Shown here in pieces: positions 40,504-51,034 of a DNA stretch of 64,000 nt. This stretch comes from Alentia gelatinosa (lineage: Eukaryota; Annelida; Polychaeta; Phyllodocida; Polynoidae). How positions within the stretch are numbered: position 1 is the stretch's first letter; each line of letters begins with the position of its first letter. Both the position numbers and the translations under genes were made by a program. The DNA lies in assembly GCA_950022655.1 (NCBI GenBank), contig OX465580.1, forward strand, positions 128,496,099-128,560,098, written 5' to 3'. The notes beneath the pieces were generated by a model, which saw only the letters and a program-made list of their open reading frames with translations, ran no database searches and had not been told where the DNA came from.

Positions 40504-40963
40504 TCGGCCGTGTAGACTTCACCAACCACGACAGGGCTGCGACACACGCCGACAAGAAAGTTCCAATCGCAGCCTTGTCGCAGCCTTGTCGTGAGCAGGG
40601 GGGCTGTCGTGACCCCTTGTCGCAGCCTGTCGGAAAGTGCATGCTCCACCTAAATATTCTATCCTAGATCTCTGCGACAACTTCCTGACACGCCACGACA
40701 CGCCACGACACGCCACGACACGCCACGACACGGCTCCAAAATCGAACATGTTCGATTTTGTCGTAACCTTGTCGGAAGGCCCCCGACAGGCCCCCGACAA
40801 GCTTCATGTCGCAGCCTGTCGTGACCTTGTCGTAGCCTCTTGTCGGGAACTGTGGTCCACCAACCACGACAAGGCTACGACAAGGCTTCCAATCGTAGAG
40901 CTGTCGTGGACCCTGTCGGAAAGCCGTTGTCGCAGCCCTGTCGTGGTTGGTGGACGCACCCCC
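40504..40963 (-). mobile_element. GTCG-word Harbinger-like MITE, copy 3, TAA duplication
   Basis: A 460-bp element, the reverse of 25688-26101, flanked by TAA (40501-40503 and 40964-40966). The right end is TGGTTGGTGGACGCACCCCC. CGCCACGACA is repeated four times without change (40691-40730), where copy 2 has about one unit. The central palindrome AATCGAACATGTTCGATT is kept. Confidence 0.88.
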
Positions 40964-40979
40964 TAACACACTCCCCAAA

Positions 40980-41310
40980 CAGAGGTCTGGCTACTGGTCA
41001 GGATATCTGCTGGGAGATTGATACCCTCTCACTTTGATCTCAATCGAGACATAGTCAGGAGTAGGCGAAATATATTGGTATGACAACACAGGCGGCCAGG
41101 GAACTGGAGGAGGGGAGGGGAAGGGGTAGAGGAAGGTATAGGGTTACAGGGAGTGGCTTGGGGTCATAAACAGGAGATTCTGGTCAGAGTGGACAAGTCT
41201 TTGATTCATGGGCCAGTCAGAGAAGGACACATGCTATAATGAATTGTATTCCGATTTTCTTTAATCATTTAATGCATGTTCATAATCAAAGACTTGAGCA
41301 AGTCTAAGGG
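40980..41310 (+). repeat. Dispersed repeat O, copy 5 (most complete)
   Basis: GGCTACTGGTCAGGATATCTG, ACACAGGCGGCCAGGGAACTG, a G-rich tract, GTTACAGGGAGTGGCTTGGG, GACAAGTCTTTGATTCATGGG and the end AAAGACTTGAGCAAGTCTAA. No coding capacity. Confidence 0.8.
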
Positions 41311-41334
41311 AAAAGCTGCAACTCAGAGACTACA

Positions 41335-41400
41335 TACCCTGTGAACGGGAGTTTGTCTGAGACTATGTACCAGGTGTGTCCTTCTGTGTGAAACCAATCC
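41335..41400 (+). repeat. Dispersed repeat U, copy 3, diverged
   Basis: ACCCTGTGAACGGGAGTTTG, TCTGAGACTATGTACC and TGTGTGAAACC partly match the other two copies. Confidence 0.5.
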
Positions 41401-41793
41401 GTCATTTTCTCTTGAGACACGGGAACCCCCAATTCATAATTCTTCTGGAAGATTGTTGAACCCAGGGAAAATCGTCGGAGATTGGGGAAAATGCGAAGGT
41501 ATGCCAAACTCAAGAATCTGAGTCTCTCTGTGTATCCCAACGATCGAAAAATACAAATATAATTTCCACATTCCATAGCCACGGCTGTACTGCTTATTTA
41601 AAAACTCATTTCTACAATGCTGAACTTGAGGCTTTTCACTCGTTTGAGATCTGCTCACTGTGGTTTAGAGCAGATGACAGGGGAAAATGCCGCTTAATTG
41701 ACAATTCTCGTACTGGAACCTCATGTTTGCGTACAGTTTGCCAGGTAGCAGGGTTGCTACCACCGTCTTAGAGACATGTGAGAATAATTCATA
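41401..41793. other. No recognised gene
   Basis: A 92-codon minus-strand frame (41304-41582) overlaps the edge and has no recognisable domain. Confidence 0.4.
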
Positions 41794-41797
41794 GTAG

Positions 41798-42328
41798 TGT
41801 AGTGGGATGGGAATCCAGCAGTGTTCGTTTGTTTCACGGAAGGTGGCGCGATATGCCGATCCTTACTGTGTAGTGATTCCGGGCAACGCCGCACACGAGA
41901 GTGGCGCGGCGGAGACCGGGATTATGTAACGCTTAGTATATATACTCAGCGTTCACAGTAGGTCGACAGGCTGTCCTCGCGCGTCTCTTCTACGGAACGG
42001 ACCCTTGGGCCCTCACTTTGCAGGCGGGTTCTCGTAACCTTCCTGGTGGTTAGGCGAATCTTCCGGATTAGCCTATCCAGCATTACCTAGCACCCATGTG
42101 CTAGGGTACTGTACTTGTGGGGAAGATCTTCCAGATCTTTCCGGGAAGTAAGTGATTAATAAACATCCCTGTTTATTAAATGACGTTGTTGTGTTGTGTG
42201 TGATTAGGTCTGTGCAAACTAACCGAAAACCGAACCAACCTACGTGAGTGCGTAGGGTGGGATCCTGCCTGGAACTAGCGTTCCGGATTGGGGTCATCCA
42301 ACCTGCTAGACAGGCGGCGACCACCACA
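41798..42328 (+). mobile_element. Solo LTR with GTAG target duplication
   Basis: A 531-bp unit that begins TGTAGTGG and ends CCACCACA, the TG...CA type of retroviral-like LTR with 8-bp near-inverted ends. The flanks are GTAG (41794-41797) and GTAG (42329-42332). A TATA box (AGTATATATACTC, about 41935-41948), a downstream start region and an AATAAA signal (about 42156) stand in promoter, transcript-start, polyadenylation order, so the plus strand is the transcribed strand. No internal gag-pol lies next to it, so it is a solo LTR left by recombination between two LTRs. A 4-bp duplication fits Gypsy-like elements but does not prove the family. Confidence 0.8.
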
Positions 42329-42471
42329 GTAGATAAAACAGTAGAACAGCAGTCTTGTCCAGTTCAAAGCCCTATGCGATGATCCCTATTCATACCCTAG
42401 CCTAGCTTGTCCTCTTATGATAAATTCTCATGTGTGCTGCAGCTCTTTTGTATTCTAGAGTTGGAAGGTAA

Positions 42472-42755
42472 GGCCCAGCGTCCACCTATACTACGATAGA
42501 AATTTAGAGCTACAGCTATGGCTCCGATACAAAAATTCAATATCGGTGACATATCGGGAAGGTGCAAAATGATAGATATATGTCTTGACATGCCAATCCA
42601 ACACGCATTGCATTGGGTTTCTATCGGTGTCTAATCGCAGAAACGTGGTCATCTGGACCGATATTAGGTGACCTTCCGACGCGATTTTGATTTTTTATCG
42701 GGAGGTGCATAGTAGACCATATCGAACCCAAATTGTAGTAGATGGACGCCAGGCC
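42472..42755. mobile_element. TACGATA-word Harbinger-like MITE, copy 3
   Basis: A 284-bp element with ends GGCCCAGCGTCCACCTATAC and TAGATGGACGCCAGGCC, flanked by TAA (42469-42471 and 42756-42758). Confidence 0.9.
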
Positions 42756-42758
42756 TAA

Positions 42759-43088
42759 AGGGGGGCAGCCACCAACCACGACAAGGCTACGACAATGGCT
42801 TCCTGACAAGGTCCATGACAGGCCTACGATTGGAGGCCTTGTCGTGGTTGGTGGACCCCAGTCCCTGCCGAGAGTCTACGACGAGGCCATGACAAGGCCA
42901 CAATTGGAAGCTTGTCGGGAGCCTTCCGACAAGGCTACGACTGGACCCTTGTTGTTGAGTGTCATGGCGTGTCGGTCTATGACACACCCCGACAACGCTG
43001 TCATAAAGCCCCCCTTCTTATGACAAGGCTGCGACAAGTGCCGATTGGAACTTTCATATCGGCGCTTGTCGTAGCCTTGTCGTAGCCT
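42759..43088 (+). mobile_element. GTCG-word Harbinger-like MITE, copy 4, abutting another MITE
   Basis: Starts AGGGGGGCAGCCACCAACCA directly after the TAA that ends the previous element. TAA also follows at 43089-43091. CGACAAGG words run throughout, with the internal block CTTGTCGTGGTTGGTGGACC. The right terminal block is shortened (ends TTGTCGTAGCC). Confidence 0.78.
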
Positions 43089-43091
43089 TAA

Positions 43092-44094
43092 TCAAATAAG
43101 AAAGGTACTTTTGGATTTCTTGGGAATTAATAAACTGCTTTCAAATCAAAATAGAGTGATATTAACGTATTGCGGATGTGTTATATTGACGCACATCACT
43201 TTGTGGAACGTGAGTAACGCTATCTGAAGTTACAGATCGGTTCACGAAATGATATCCTCAGTGTGGCAGTTTGCGAGTAGCGCAGTGTCAGAGAACCACA
43301 CACTGCGGCTCTGAAAGCCACCCGATAAGGAGACAGTTAGAAGGGGGTTTATATGGATTCCTGCCAACGGGGTCGCCCTCCATCACACAGGCCCTAAGTG
43401 CGGGGACGAGGCGGACCCGGGCACTGCCATGCCTGAAGGCCGCAACGTCTGTCGAGAGGTCGCAGTGTTAGGCCCAAAAAAGTCACAGTTCCATCTACTG
43501 AATTAACCGTGGCTTGATCTACTTCAATGTGCTTAGAATGGAAAGGTACGGACTCGGTTCAGAGAGCCTGGCTAAAAGGCTCTACATATATATGTATACA
43601 TTCTCAGTGTTGGTCAAGGTATTTGAGTTTACTAGGCCTTATAAAGAGAATCTTAGGATAGTGTTACATTTCAATGGAGAGTCTTAGAAATATAAAGATG
43701 GTCTTTTCCCTTATGACAATGGACAATTGTCTTGTGTTGCGGTTTTTATTGCTGTTTGCTCTGCTTACAATGTAGCTATATGTGGTTCATTGGTTTAGTT
43801 AGGATTTGGTTGTTTTTCTTTTTTCTTAGTTTCCTTTCATGCTGGTTATGACCGTTTCTTTATGGGTATCTGTGGATCCCTTATAAGTGGGGACACCCGA
43901 GTACATAGAAAGATATGTGTTTTGTATTATCTTACCTTACACTCAGAGTATATATAAGTATTTGTATAATGAGTAAAAGGGATAAGGTGGGGCTATGAAA
44001 ATCAACTTATGATAGTTGAAGCCTCAACCTATTTATTGATCATCTTACTATGCAATATTTATTGTGCAAACAATGAAAAAAACGAAGAAATGTA
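43092..44094. other. No recognised gene; GC-rich block 43240-43480
   Basis: The 43240-43480 block is much richer in GC than its flanks (CGGGGTCGCCCTCC; GGACGAGGCGGACCCGGGC) and has no recognisable domain or RNA fold. The rest is AT-rich. Confidence 0.35.
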
Positions 44095-44691
44095 AGATAA
44101 CCTATGATGATTCAATAAAGAAGATTAAAAATAAATTGGAGGATCTTGTCAGTTGATTCTAAGAATGGAGCAAAGATTTTGAATATAAGCTGAAGGAATG
44201 TCATATACCATTGCGAGGAAATAAAATACAGATAATACGAGGATTAATAGTACTCGATCGATCTGAAACTCCTAATATTTCTCTTCGCACGTTCGATATG
44301 TTTCTACAGCTGCCGCAGCCTACATGAAAATAAAACCATATTCAACAATTAGTAACAAGACCGTTTGTCTAGTAAACAAAACTGGGGCTAGTTTTAGTCC
44401 TGATTGCTTATAAGTAAATATTCCGCAACAAGCTTGTTCTCTATTGTAAAATCTTATATTAAAACTAAAGAAACTATATCGTTATCCCTTTCAACTATGA
44501 TTGAGTTTACTCTATTTTACATTACGTTACGTTATTATTACTACTAGTATTATGTATATATATATTAATATTGTCTGGGACCTGTGGAGCCCCGGCAACC
44601 TCTCACTATTTGTGGATTATCTATTACTTTCTTCACCCAGCTTGTCATCTGCAGACTACTTCACTACTGCTAGATCCAGGCTGGAATATCA

Positions 44692-45567
44692 ATGGGTTAT
44701 TTGAATATTCGTAGCTTACATAGATATAGAGCAGAGGTTAATTTTCTCTACAAGGATATAGATTTTATGGGTTACGGAGAGACGTGGCTTACAGACAATC
44801 ATAGAAATAGTATGTTGATCTCTCCAGACCATTCGATTTATCGGGTAGACAGACGGGATGGGGTTGGAGGCGGCGTATGTTGTGTAATAAACAATAAATG
44901 GGATAAATTCTGTACACAAGATAATTCTCTTTCCGCTTCAACACACAATCATGAAGTTCTAGTTATCACTGTATGTAAAGAAAATAATAAGAAACTTATA
45001 TTGGTTTTCTACTATAAACCGCCACATACCAATGTTGATACCTTTCTTGATAGCTTACAGGTAATTTTAAATTCGGTTAAATATAAAAATCATGAAAAAT
45101 GGCTACTGGGGGACGATAATATCAATACCAAGAACCGATCTTTGAACGAAAGTGAGAAGTTACGAGATTTCTGCAGGGATAATAACTTGAAGAATCTGAT
45201 AAACACTACGACGCGCCCAATAAGCGAGACTTGTATTGACCATATAATGACGGACTCTGATTACCAACAAGAACCCCTGGTGGGAGAAGATCTCATCAGT
45301 GATCATCTAGCGGTGACAGTAAAACGAAACAAAGTAAAACATCCAAACATTAGTTCATCCTTTACCGGTAGAAGTTATCGAAAATATAATCAGACAGACT
45401 TATATAATAATCTAGCGCAAACTGATTGGCTGCCCTTCTATAAAAGTCGAGATCCAAATTATCAATGGGAATTTATTATGAAGGAGGTTGAAAAATATTT
45501 GAATCAAAAATGTCCCGTTAAAACCATGAATTTTAGACAGAAAAAAAAAATTGGATTACCGACCTAA
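44692..45567 (+). pseudogene. LINE ORF2, AP endonuclease domain
   Basis: This part of the LINE polyprotein nicks target DNA to prime reverse transcription. Visible family motifs are LNIRSL near the start (metal-binding Asn 5), GYGETWL (catalytic Glu 30), a GGG turn (about residues 59-61), GDDN at 140-143 where the family has GDFN, IDHI at 182-185 and SDH at 203-205 (catalytic His). The core is thus intact apart from the F-to-D change. The frame stops at a run of ten A residues (about 45540-45549). The coding sequence continues past it in another frame as KKNWITDLIKD..., so a run-length change caused the break. The true start of the ORF is probably upstream of 44692, but no clear in-frame start is visible. 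Confidence 0.85.
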
Positions 45568-45885
45568 TTAAAGACCTTTTTATAGAACGCAAGGAATTAA
45601 CTAAGCTTTATAAATGTTACGGAACATCAGTCTTAAGAAAACCAGTTAAACTCCTAAATAAACAGATAGCAAACAGAATTAGAGAAGCAAAAAAAAGTTA
45701 TTGGTCAGAAAGACTAGAAGAAAATCTAAATTCCCCGAGAAAATTTTGGCAGACGATAAAAGATCTCTATGATCCTAGTACAGAGAGTATCACTCCGAAG
45801 ATATATGACGATAAAAAAGGCAGCTATATTGATACAGTAGATCTCCCGGATTATTTTATAAATTCTTTAATAAGGTTGCCGAGTC
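45550..45885 (+). pseudogene. LINE ORF2, linker between endonuclease and reverse transcriptase
   Basis: In the shifted frame the sequence reads LIKDLFIERKELTKL, NRIREAKKSYWSERLEEN and FWQTIKDLYDP. This is the typical basic, helical segment between LINE domains with a 'W..i..l' motif. It leaves the frame near 45860, where FFNKVAESSSDLPTAH continues in the reverse transcriptase frame. A second frameshift therefore lies at about 45850-45870. Confidence 0.75.
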
Positions 45886-47488
45886 TTCGTCTGACCTACC
45901 AACTGCACATACTGTTCATACTGAAGACGAGAATATAGTTGGAAATGTTGAAGCTTCTGATGTACAACCAGTGGTCACCCTATCAGATATCCACGATGTA
46001 GTTAAAGACATAAAAATAAATAAAAGTAGTGGAGTTGAAAATATAAATACAAAGATTCTAAAAGACATATTTAGTAGTATACCAGACCAGTTAAGACACC
46101 TATTCCAAACCTCACTTGATACTACAATTTTTCCAAAGGCCTGGGCAAAAGCCAATATTGTCCCAATTCCAAAAGGAGGAAACTCCGAATCAGTAAACGA
46201 CTGGAGACCGATCTCTCTATTACCCTTACCGGGGAAACTGATAGAAAAACTGATTCACAAATTAATTACGGAACATCTTGAAACTAACGACTTATTAAAC
46301 CATAATCAATTTGGATTTAGAAAAGGATGCGGAACCGTGGATGCAATAATGAAATTTGTGCCAGATTTATATACCTATAGAGATGATGGTAGGGTGACCA
46401 GTGCGGTTTTTGTTGATCTAAGCAAAGCCTTCGATCGAGTAAACCATCCTTTACTTGTATCGAAGCTAAGACGTCTTCGACTGTCAGAGCCCCTAGTGAA
46501 ATGGATAGAAGCGTATCTTAAAAACAGACAACAACGAGTAAAGATTGAAAATAACTTGTCAACTTACTTACCAGTTCGGCATGGGGTACCCCAAGGGAGT
46601 ATTCTAGGGCCTCTCCTCTTTAATTGTTACATAAATGATATGATAAATACAAATTACTGTTGTTCTCACCTGGCCTACGCCGATGACCTTGTTCTGTATA
46701 CATCAGATGTGAAGCATGAAGATTCACTACATAGGCTAAACTCGGATCTCACACTTCTAGATACTTGGTGTGTAAGAAACGGTATGAAAATTAATGTGAA
46801 TAAAACTAAATATTGTTGTTTTGGCCCTACCACCAAACTAAATAAGATAAAAAACGATGGTAATGTAACTAAACTTAAGGTTGATGAAAAGGAACTACCT
46901 AGATGTCACTCCTATTCACACTTAGGTATTATTTTGGACGAGGCCCTAAACTGGAAGAAATGTGTGTCCAATACCATTAAAAGGGTAAACTATCGTCTGT
47001 TTAAGTTAGCTAGGATTCGTAAATTTATCAATGCAGACACTGGCCTAAAAATTTATAATAGCTTAATCGCACCTATTTTCGACTACCCCGGGTACTTCCT
47101 GAGTGGAGCTACCTTGAAAGAAAAAAACAAACTCCAAATCAGTCAGAATAGGGGGCTACGCATCGTGACTAGGACTCTGATAGGCGAACTGTCGATAGAC
47201 GAATTGCATGAAAAATGTAAGGTACAATTGCTTGAAAAGAGACGTTTATATCTCAGCACTTTATTTCTTCGAAAAATGGCTATGAATATGGAAGAACCTA
47301 CTGATCCGATTACTCGTACTCAACATAAAAGAACCATAGTACTAAAACGACCATAAACGACTTTTTTCAAACGGAGTCCCGTATACTCTAACATGTGGAG
47401 CTGGAATGAACTCCCAAAAGTTATCCAAGATGGTAGTCTTACAAGCCTTAAGAAGTTTGTGAAGGCGAAACATTATGCTCAGTACTGA
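45880..47488 (+). pseudogene. LINE ORF2, reverse transcriptase with premature stop
   Basis: It copies the LINE RNA into DNA at the nicked target. From 45971 the frame runs 461 codons with all main motifs: NDWRPISLL (residues 76-84), QFGFRKGCGT (113-122), FVDLSKAFDRVNH (147-159), GVPQGSILGPLLF (205-217) and the catalytic YADDLVLY (236-243). A stop at 47354-47356 interrupts it. The same frame then continues for 43 codons (TTFFKRSPVYSNMWSWNELP..., the usual C-terminal 'W..LP' motif) to a stop at 47486-47488, so the first stop is a point mutation. Upstream, the frame can be followed back to about 45875. The conserved catalytic core suggests that inactivation is fairly recent. Confidence 0.92.
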
Positions 47489-47750
47489 GGAACTTGCCTG
47501 CCGGGTTTGTCTTAATCAAGCACGCATTTTCTAAGGAAAGTAATCGAGGAAGTTGGTCGTTCCATTACTCTCATCAACTCATCATAACATCAATCACTTT
47601 GTATATATAACTCTTTATTGTCTTATCTTGTTCCAAGATCTAAAATATGTAAACCGTCACTATAATAACTGGCCTGAAAATCTGCGATGCAGAGGCCTTT
47701 ATTGTACCTCTTTACAGTACTCAATAAAAAAATAAATAAAAAAAGAGGTT

Positions 47751-48300
47751 CTAACACTAGTCGTTGTGTTGATAAACTTGTGAAGAAAAACTTAGTATTC
47801 TAAATGGGTTCTGCGATATGCGGGGTTTAAACTAGCAACTCACCGTGTGGCACACTCCCTGTGGTTTTGGAAACGTTCATGCTAGAAAGGCAGTGTACGA
47901 AAATGGAGAGTGCGAAAGGCATTATGTATGACAAAGAAGAGCTGAAGACGAGGAAGCAAGGTGTGAAAGTCAGGTCGAGCTTCTGCCATGCGGTCTCCCA
48001 CACCACCTGTGCCGAGCTCAGGTGGGGAAGTAAGCCAGTTAGAGAACTACCTCACACATGGAACAGCGCCTTAAATCATTCGCATCGGTCGAGGACCATC
48101 GCAGTCGAAAGTTTCATGCACATGATATTTTACTCCTTATTTCATCTTTTTGTAATTCAATTCAGGATGGATATTCTCAATAATCCTCAGAATACTATGC
48201 ACCTGAACCGAATAGAATCAATAAACAAAAAACCCACAGACCTCCACCAGACTGGTTTAGACCAAAAAGGAAAATGTAAAAGAATCAAATCACACAGGTT
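47751..48300. other. No recognised gene
   Basis: A 188-codon frame (47861-48427) begins here but runs into the next transposon and has no recognisable domain. It is treated as spurious. Confidence 0.4.
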
Positions 48301-49033
48301 TATGAGCCATTTTCCACTGGCCAACTATTCGCCATCAGTCTGCAGTGTTTGGAGGAGAGTTCGTTCGGTGTTGACCTGTAAAATGTGGCAGAAACAAGGC
48401 ACACACTACACCCTCACAAATTTATAGATGCCAACGTGCAGTCGTTGGCCACCACCAACGAACATTTAATGCCGGATGTCCATCTACCGATTTCGGTATG
48501 AACGATTAGTTCCCAAATCGTATACGAGTCGGTCACCTTGTCGCAGGCAAATTACGTAACCCCTTGCTCGACCCACACACTGATGAAATCGGTGTATGGT
48601 CCACTAATCGCTAGGGGAGGGCAAAAACCAAAGAAACCGAGTGTGGCACCCCCTACAAGCCTCACCAAGCGATTACTGTATTTACTGCGTCAGTCAACCT
48701 ATCAACCCTCCTTTCCCAACGTTCTGTTGTTGCCGACTACATTTATCAACATGTTGATAAACTGATCCCCACCGATTTTGGAACATTGAAACCACAACTT
48801 GTCGGCGACAAAAGGACGTCTGAAGGCGGTGGTTCACTAATCGGTGGGAAGCCTTGCCTAGCTATGCTACATCTACCGACTCCGTCAGGATGGGTTGCCT
48901 GAGACAAATTACCGCCTGTTTGTCGCCGACAAACGTACATATATGTTCCAAAATCGGTAGATGGGCATTGGCTTTTAGAGAACTCAATAAATCGGTGTCG
49001 TTTTCGTCGGCCAGCGGAAAATGGCTTTAACAG
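48301..49033. mobile_element. TTTTCCACTGGC-end element, largest copy
   Basis: Ends GAGCCATTTTCCACTGGCC and GGCCAGCGGAAAATGGCTT enclose about 730 bp. AATCGGT/ACCGATT words recur (for example near 48493, 48590, 48770, 48840 and 48955). AACTCAATAAATCGGTGTCG near the right end matches the copies at 28.3 and 34.9 kb. No transposase frame. Confidence 0.75.
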
Positions 49034-49275
49034 ATGGACATGAAGACAAACACAAAAGTTCCTGAAGCCAACCCTACCCGTCTTTAACTTGCACTGTATT
49101 CACACTAACCCTAGTACCACCTGACAGCGTGTCGCTCGTGGTAGATATTTATAACCTACTCAGTCAGACACATGAGAGAATAGAGTTCTGGCCCTCACGG
49201 GGGATTGAAACCGATAGCTAAGCAAGTATGTACACGGGCTTGTCACACATGGCCACACCTGCCTCCTATAAGACT
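49034..49275. other. No recognised gene
   Basis: GGGGGATTGAAACCGATAGC near 49199 faintly resembles a tRNA T-arm complement, without a matching acceptor stem. Nothing else. Confidence 0.35.
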
Positions 49276-50232
49276 CCTCCGTGCGGAGAAAGACAGAGAG
49301 AGAGAGGCAGAGGAATAGCGAGTGAAAGCGAGGGATAGACAGAGACAGAGAAGGCGAGAGAAATAGAGAGAGGCCATAATAGACGGGAAGAAGGAGAGGA
49401 GACACCAGAGAGATAGAGACTGACAAAGGAGATACGACAGAGAAGCAGAGACAGAGAAATAGCGAGTGAAAGGGAGATAGGTCATAATAGAGGGAAAAAA
49501 GGAGAGGAGATAGAGAAGAACAGATAGCTAGAGGGAAAGAAGATAAGACAGAGAAGCAGAAACGGAGAAATAGCGAGTGAAAGGGAGACAGGTCATAATA
49601 GGGGGAAAGAAGGAGAGGAGATAGAAAGAGATAGTGATAGGGAAACAAGATAAGACAGAGAAGCAGAGACAGAAAAATAGCGAGTGAAAGGGAGAAAGGG
49701 CATGATAGAGAGAAAAGAAGGAGAGGAGATAGAGAAGAACAGATAGCTAGAGGGAAAGAAGATAAGACAGAGAAGCAGAAACAGAGAAATAGCGAGTGAA
49801 AGGGAGACAGGTCATAATAGGGGGAAAGAAGGAGAGGAGATAGAAAGAGATAGTGATAGGGAAACAAGATAAGACAGAGAAGCAGAGACAGAAAAATAGC
49901 GAGTGAAAGGGAGAAAGGGCATGATAGAGAGAAAAGAAGGAGAGGAGATACAGAAGAACAGATAGCTAGAGGGAAAGAAGATAAGACAGAGAAGCAGAAA
50001 CAGAGAAATAGCGAGTGAAAGGGAGAAAGGGCATAATAGAAGGAAAGAAGGAGATAGAGAAAGAGAGATAGCAAGAGGGAAAGAAGATAAGACAGAGAGG
50101 GAAGGTGAGAAAGAAGATATGAGAGGGAAGGTAGATAAAATAGATGGAGGGAAAGAAAGAGAGATAGCCAGAGTGAAAGAAGAAGAAGAGAAAGAAATAA
50201 GGAGGAAATAGAAAGAGCAATGGAAGGAAAGA
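49276..50232 (+). repeat. Polypurine tandem array with 219-bp higher-order unit
   Basis: About 950 bp in which the plus strand is almost all A and G. AGAAGCAG marks unit starts at 49441, 49552, 49659, 49771, 49878 and 49990, giving spacings of 111, 107, 112, 107 and 112. Two monomer types thus alternate, and the 219-bp dimer 49552-49770 is nearly identical to 49771-49989. The minus-strand 368-codon Leu/Ser-rich frame is a by-product of this composition. Confidence 0.95.
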
Positions 50233-50337
50233 TGTGAGACATCGTGAGAGGGAAAGAACACAACATGAGATATGGAAGTTTCCACTATGATATTCAATGA
50301 GCGATGACGTAACACCGTCATGGTGATTTAGTTCATT
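50233..50337. other. Right flank of the polypurine array
   Basis: Contains CAATGAGCGATGACGTAACACCGTCATGG. No gene recognised. Confidence 0.35.
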
Positions 50338-50390
50338 TAGTATATGCAGGGGTGAGATAAATACAGAAAGCAACTTGGTTTGATCACAGT
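50338..50390 (+). repeat. Twin-hairpin element, edge fragment
   Basis: ATGCAGGGGTGAGATAAATAC followed by AGAAAGCAACTTGG is the right edge of a second module, directly next to a LINE fragment. Confidence 0.55.
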
Positions 50391-50397
50391 CGTCATT

Positions 50398-50640
50398 TAG
50401 GACCCCTATTATTTTTATCATTGATGTATGTTAGGAGATGACAGAGGTAAGTTTTAAACTGTATGCTGATGACTTGGTTATCTACAGTAATAATAGGGAT
50501 CCAGAAATAGCTAGACATATTCTTAGTCAAAATATACAACTTATTCATAACTGGACAGACATCTATGACCTCATATTGAACACAATAAACATTGCCATGT
50601 TGGCCAACAGAATATAGAGATTTGTGCCTAAAATTGACGA
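50398..50640 (+). pseudogene. LINE reverse transcriptase fragment
   Basis: GACCCCTATTATTTTTATC codes for GPLLFL, then with a frame break the sequence reads SFKLYADDLVIYSNN, a clear reverse transcriptase catalytic box with YADD. It continues as IARHILSQNIQLIHNWTD before a stop. The text differs from the LINE at 44 kb (YADDLVLYTSDV), so it is another family. Only the palm core remains, cut at both ends. Confidence 0.85.
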
Positions 50641-51034
50641 ATATATCCTGTGTTGTGTTCTTTTCCTCTCACAATGTCTCACATAGAAATATAACGTTGT
50701 TGTTTGTCATTTCTGTGTCCGACGGTAGATGGGTATTCAGTAATTAGATCAGTAAATGAATCAGGAGGGTGTCTTCAGCTTTCACGAGAATGAAAAGTGA
50801 CTGTACCTTGCACTAATGAGGGATAGATTTACTGTCTCCAACAGATATTGCGTGTATGGCATAAAGCTCCTGTATATGCATTGTGAATTGTGTGTTTACC
50901 GCTGGGGATATAATATTTCAAGGTTTTTTTGACATAGCAACAAGAAGTTCATTTCAGTACAAAATCATAACTTGGGGTGGATTAACAGGGTACTAGGTCT
51001 TGCATGGGGTATATCGGATACTGAATACTATGGA
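50641..51034. other. No recognised gene
   Basis: No domain or repeat end recognised. Confidence 0.4.

Larger units (their letters stand above)
44095..47750 (+). mobile_element. Non-LTR retrotransposon (LINE), nearly full length, inactive
   Basis: In order: a stretch at about 44095-44330 with broken coding sequence that may be the end of a first ORF, an AP-type endonuclease (44692-45567), a linker in another frame (to about 45880), a reverse transcriptase (45880-47488), a 3' untranslated part and an A-rich tail (CAATAAAAAAATAAATAAAAAAA, 47722-47744). Domain order and motifs fit the Jockey/CR1 group of LINEs. At least two frameshifts and one in-frame stop disable it. No target duplication was located. 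Confidence 0.85.

Noticed and set aside
40325..40978. Several overlapping open frames of 65-109 codons on both strands
   Set aside because: All lie in the palindromic GTCG-word element; the CG-rich words suppress stop codons in several frames.
43240..43480. GC-rich block considered as an rRNA, snRNA or SINE
   Set aside because: No match to conserved 5S, U1, U2, U5 or U6 core strings and no A/B boxes.
47861..48427. 188-codon plus-strand open frame
   Set aside because: The last third runs into the transposon at 48301-49033, the composition is unremarkable, and no domain is recognised.
49160..50266. 368-codon minus-strand open frame rich in Leu, Ser and Phe
   Set aside because: It is the translation of the polypurine tandem array; three overlapping frames are open there for the same reason, and no start, splice or domain evidence exists.
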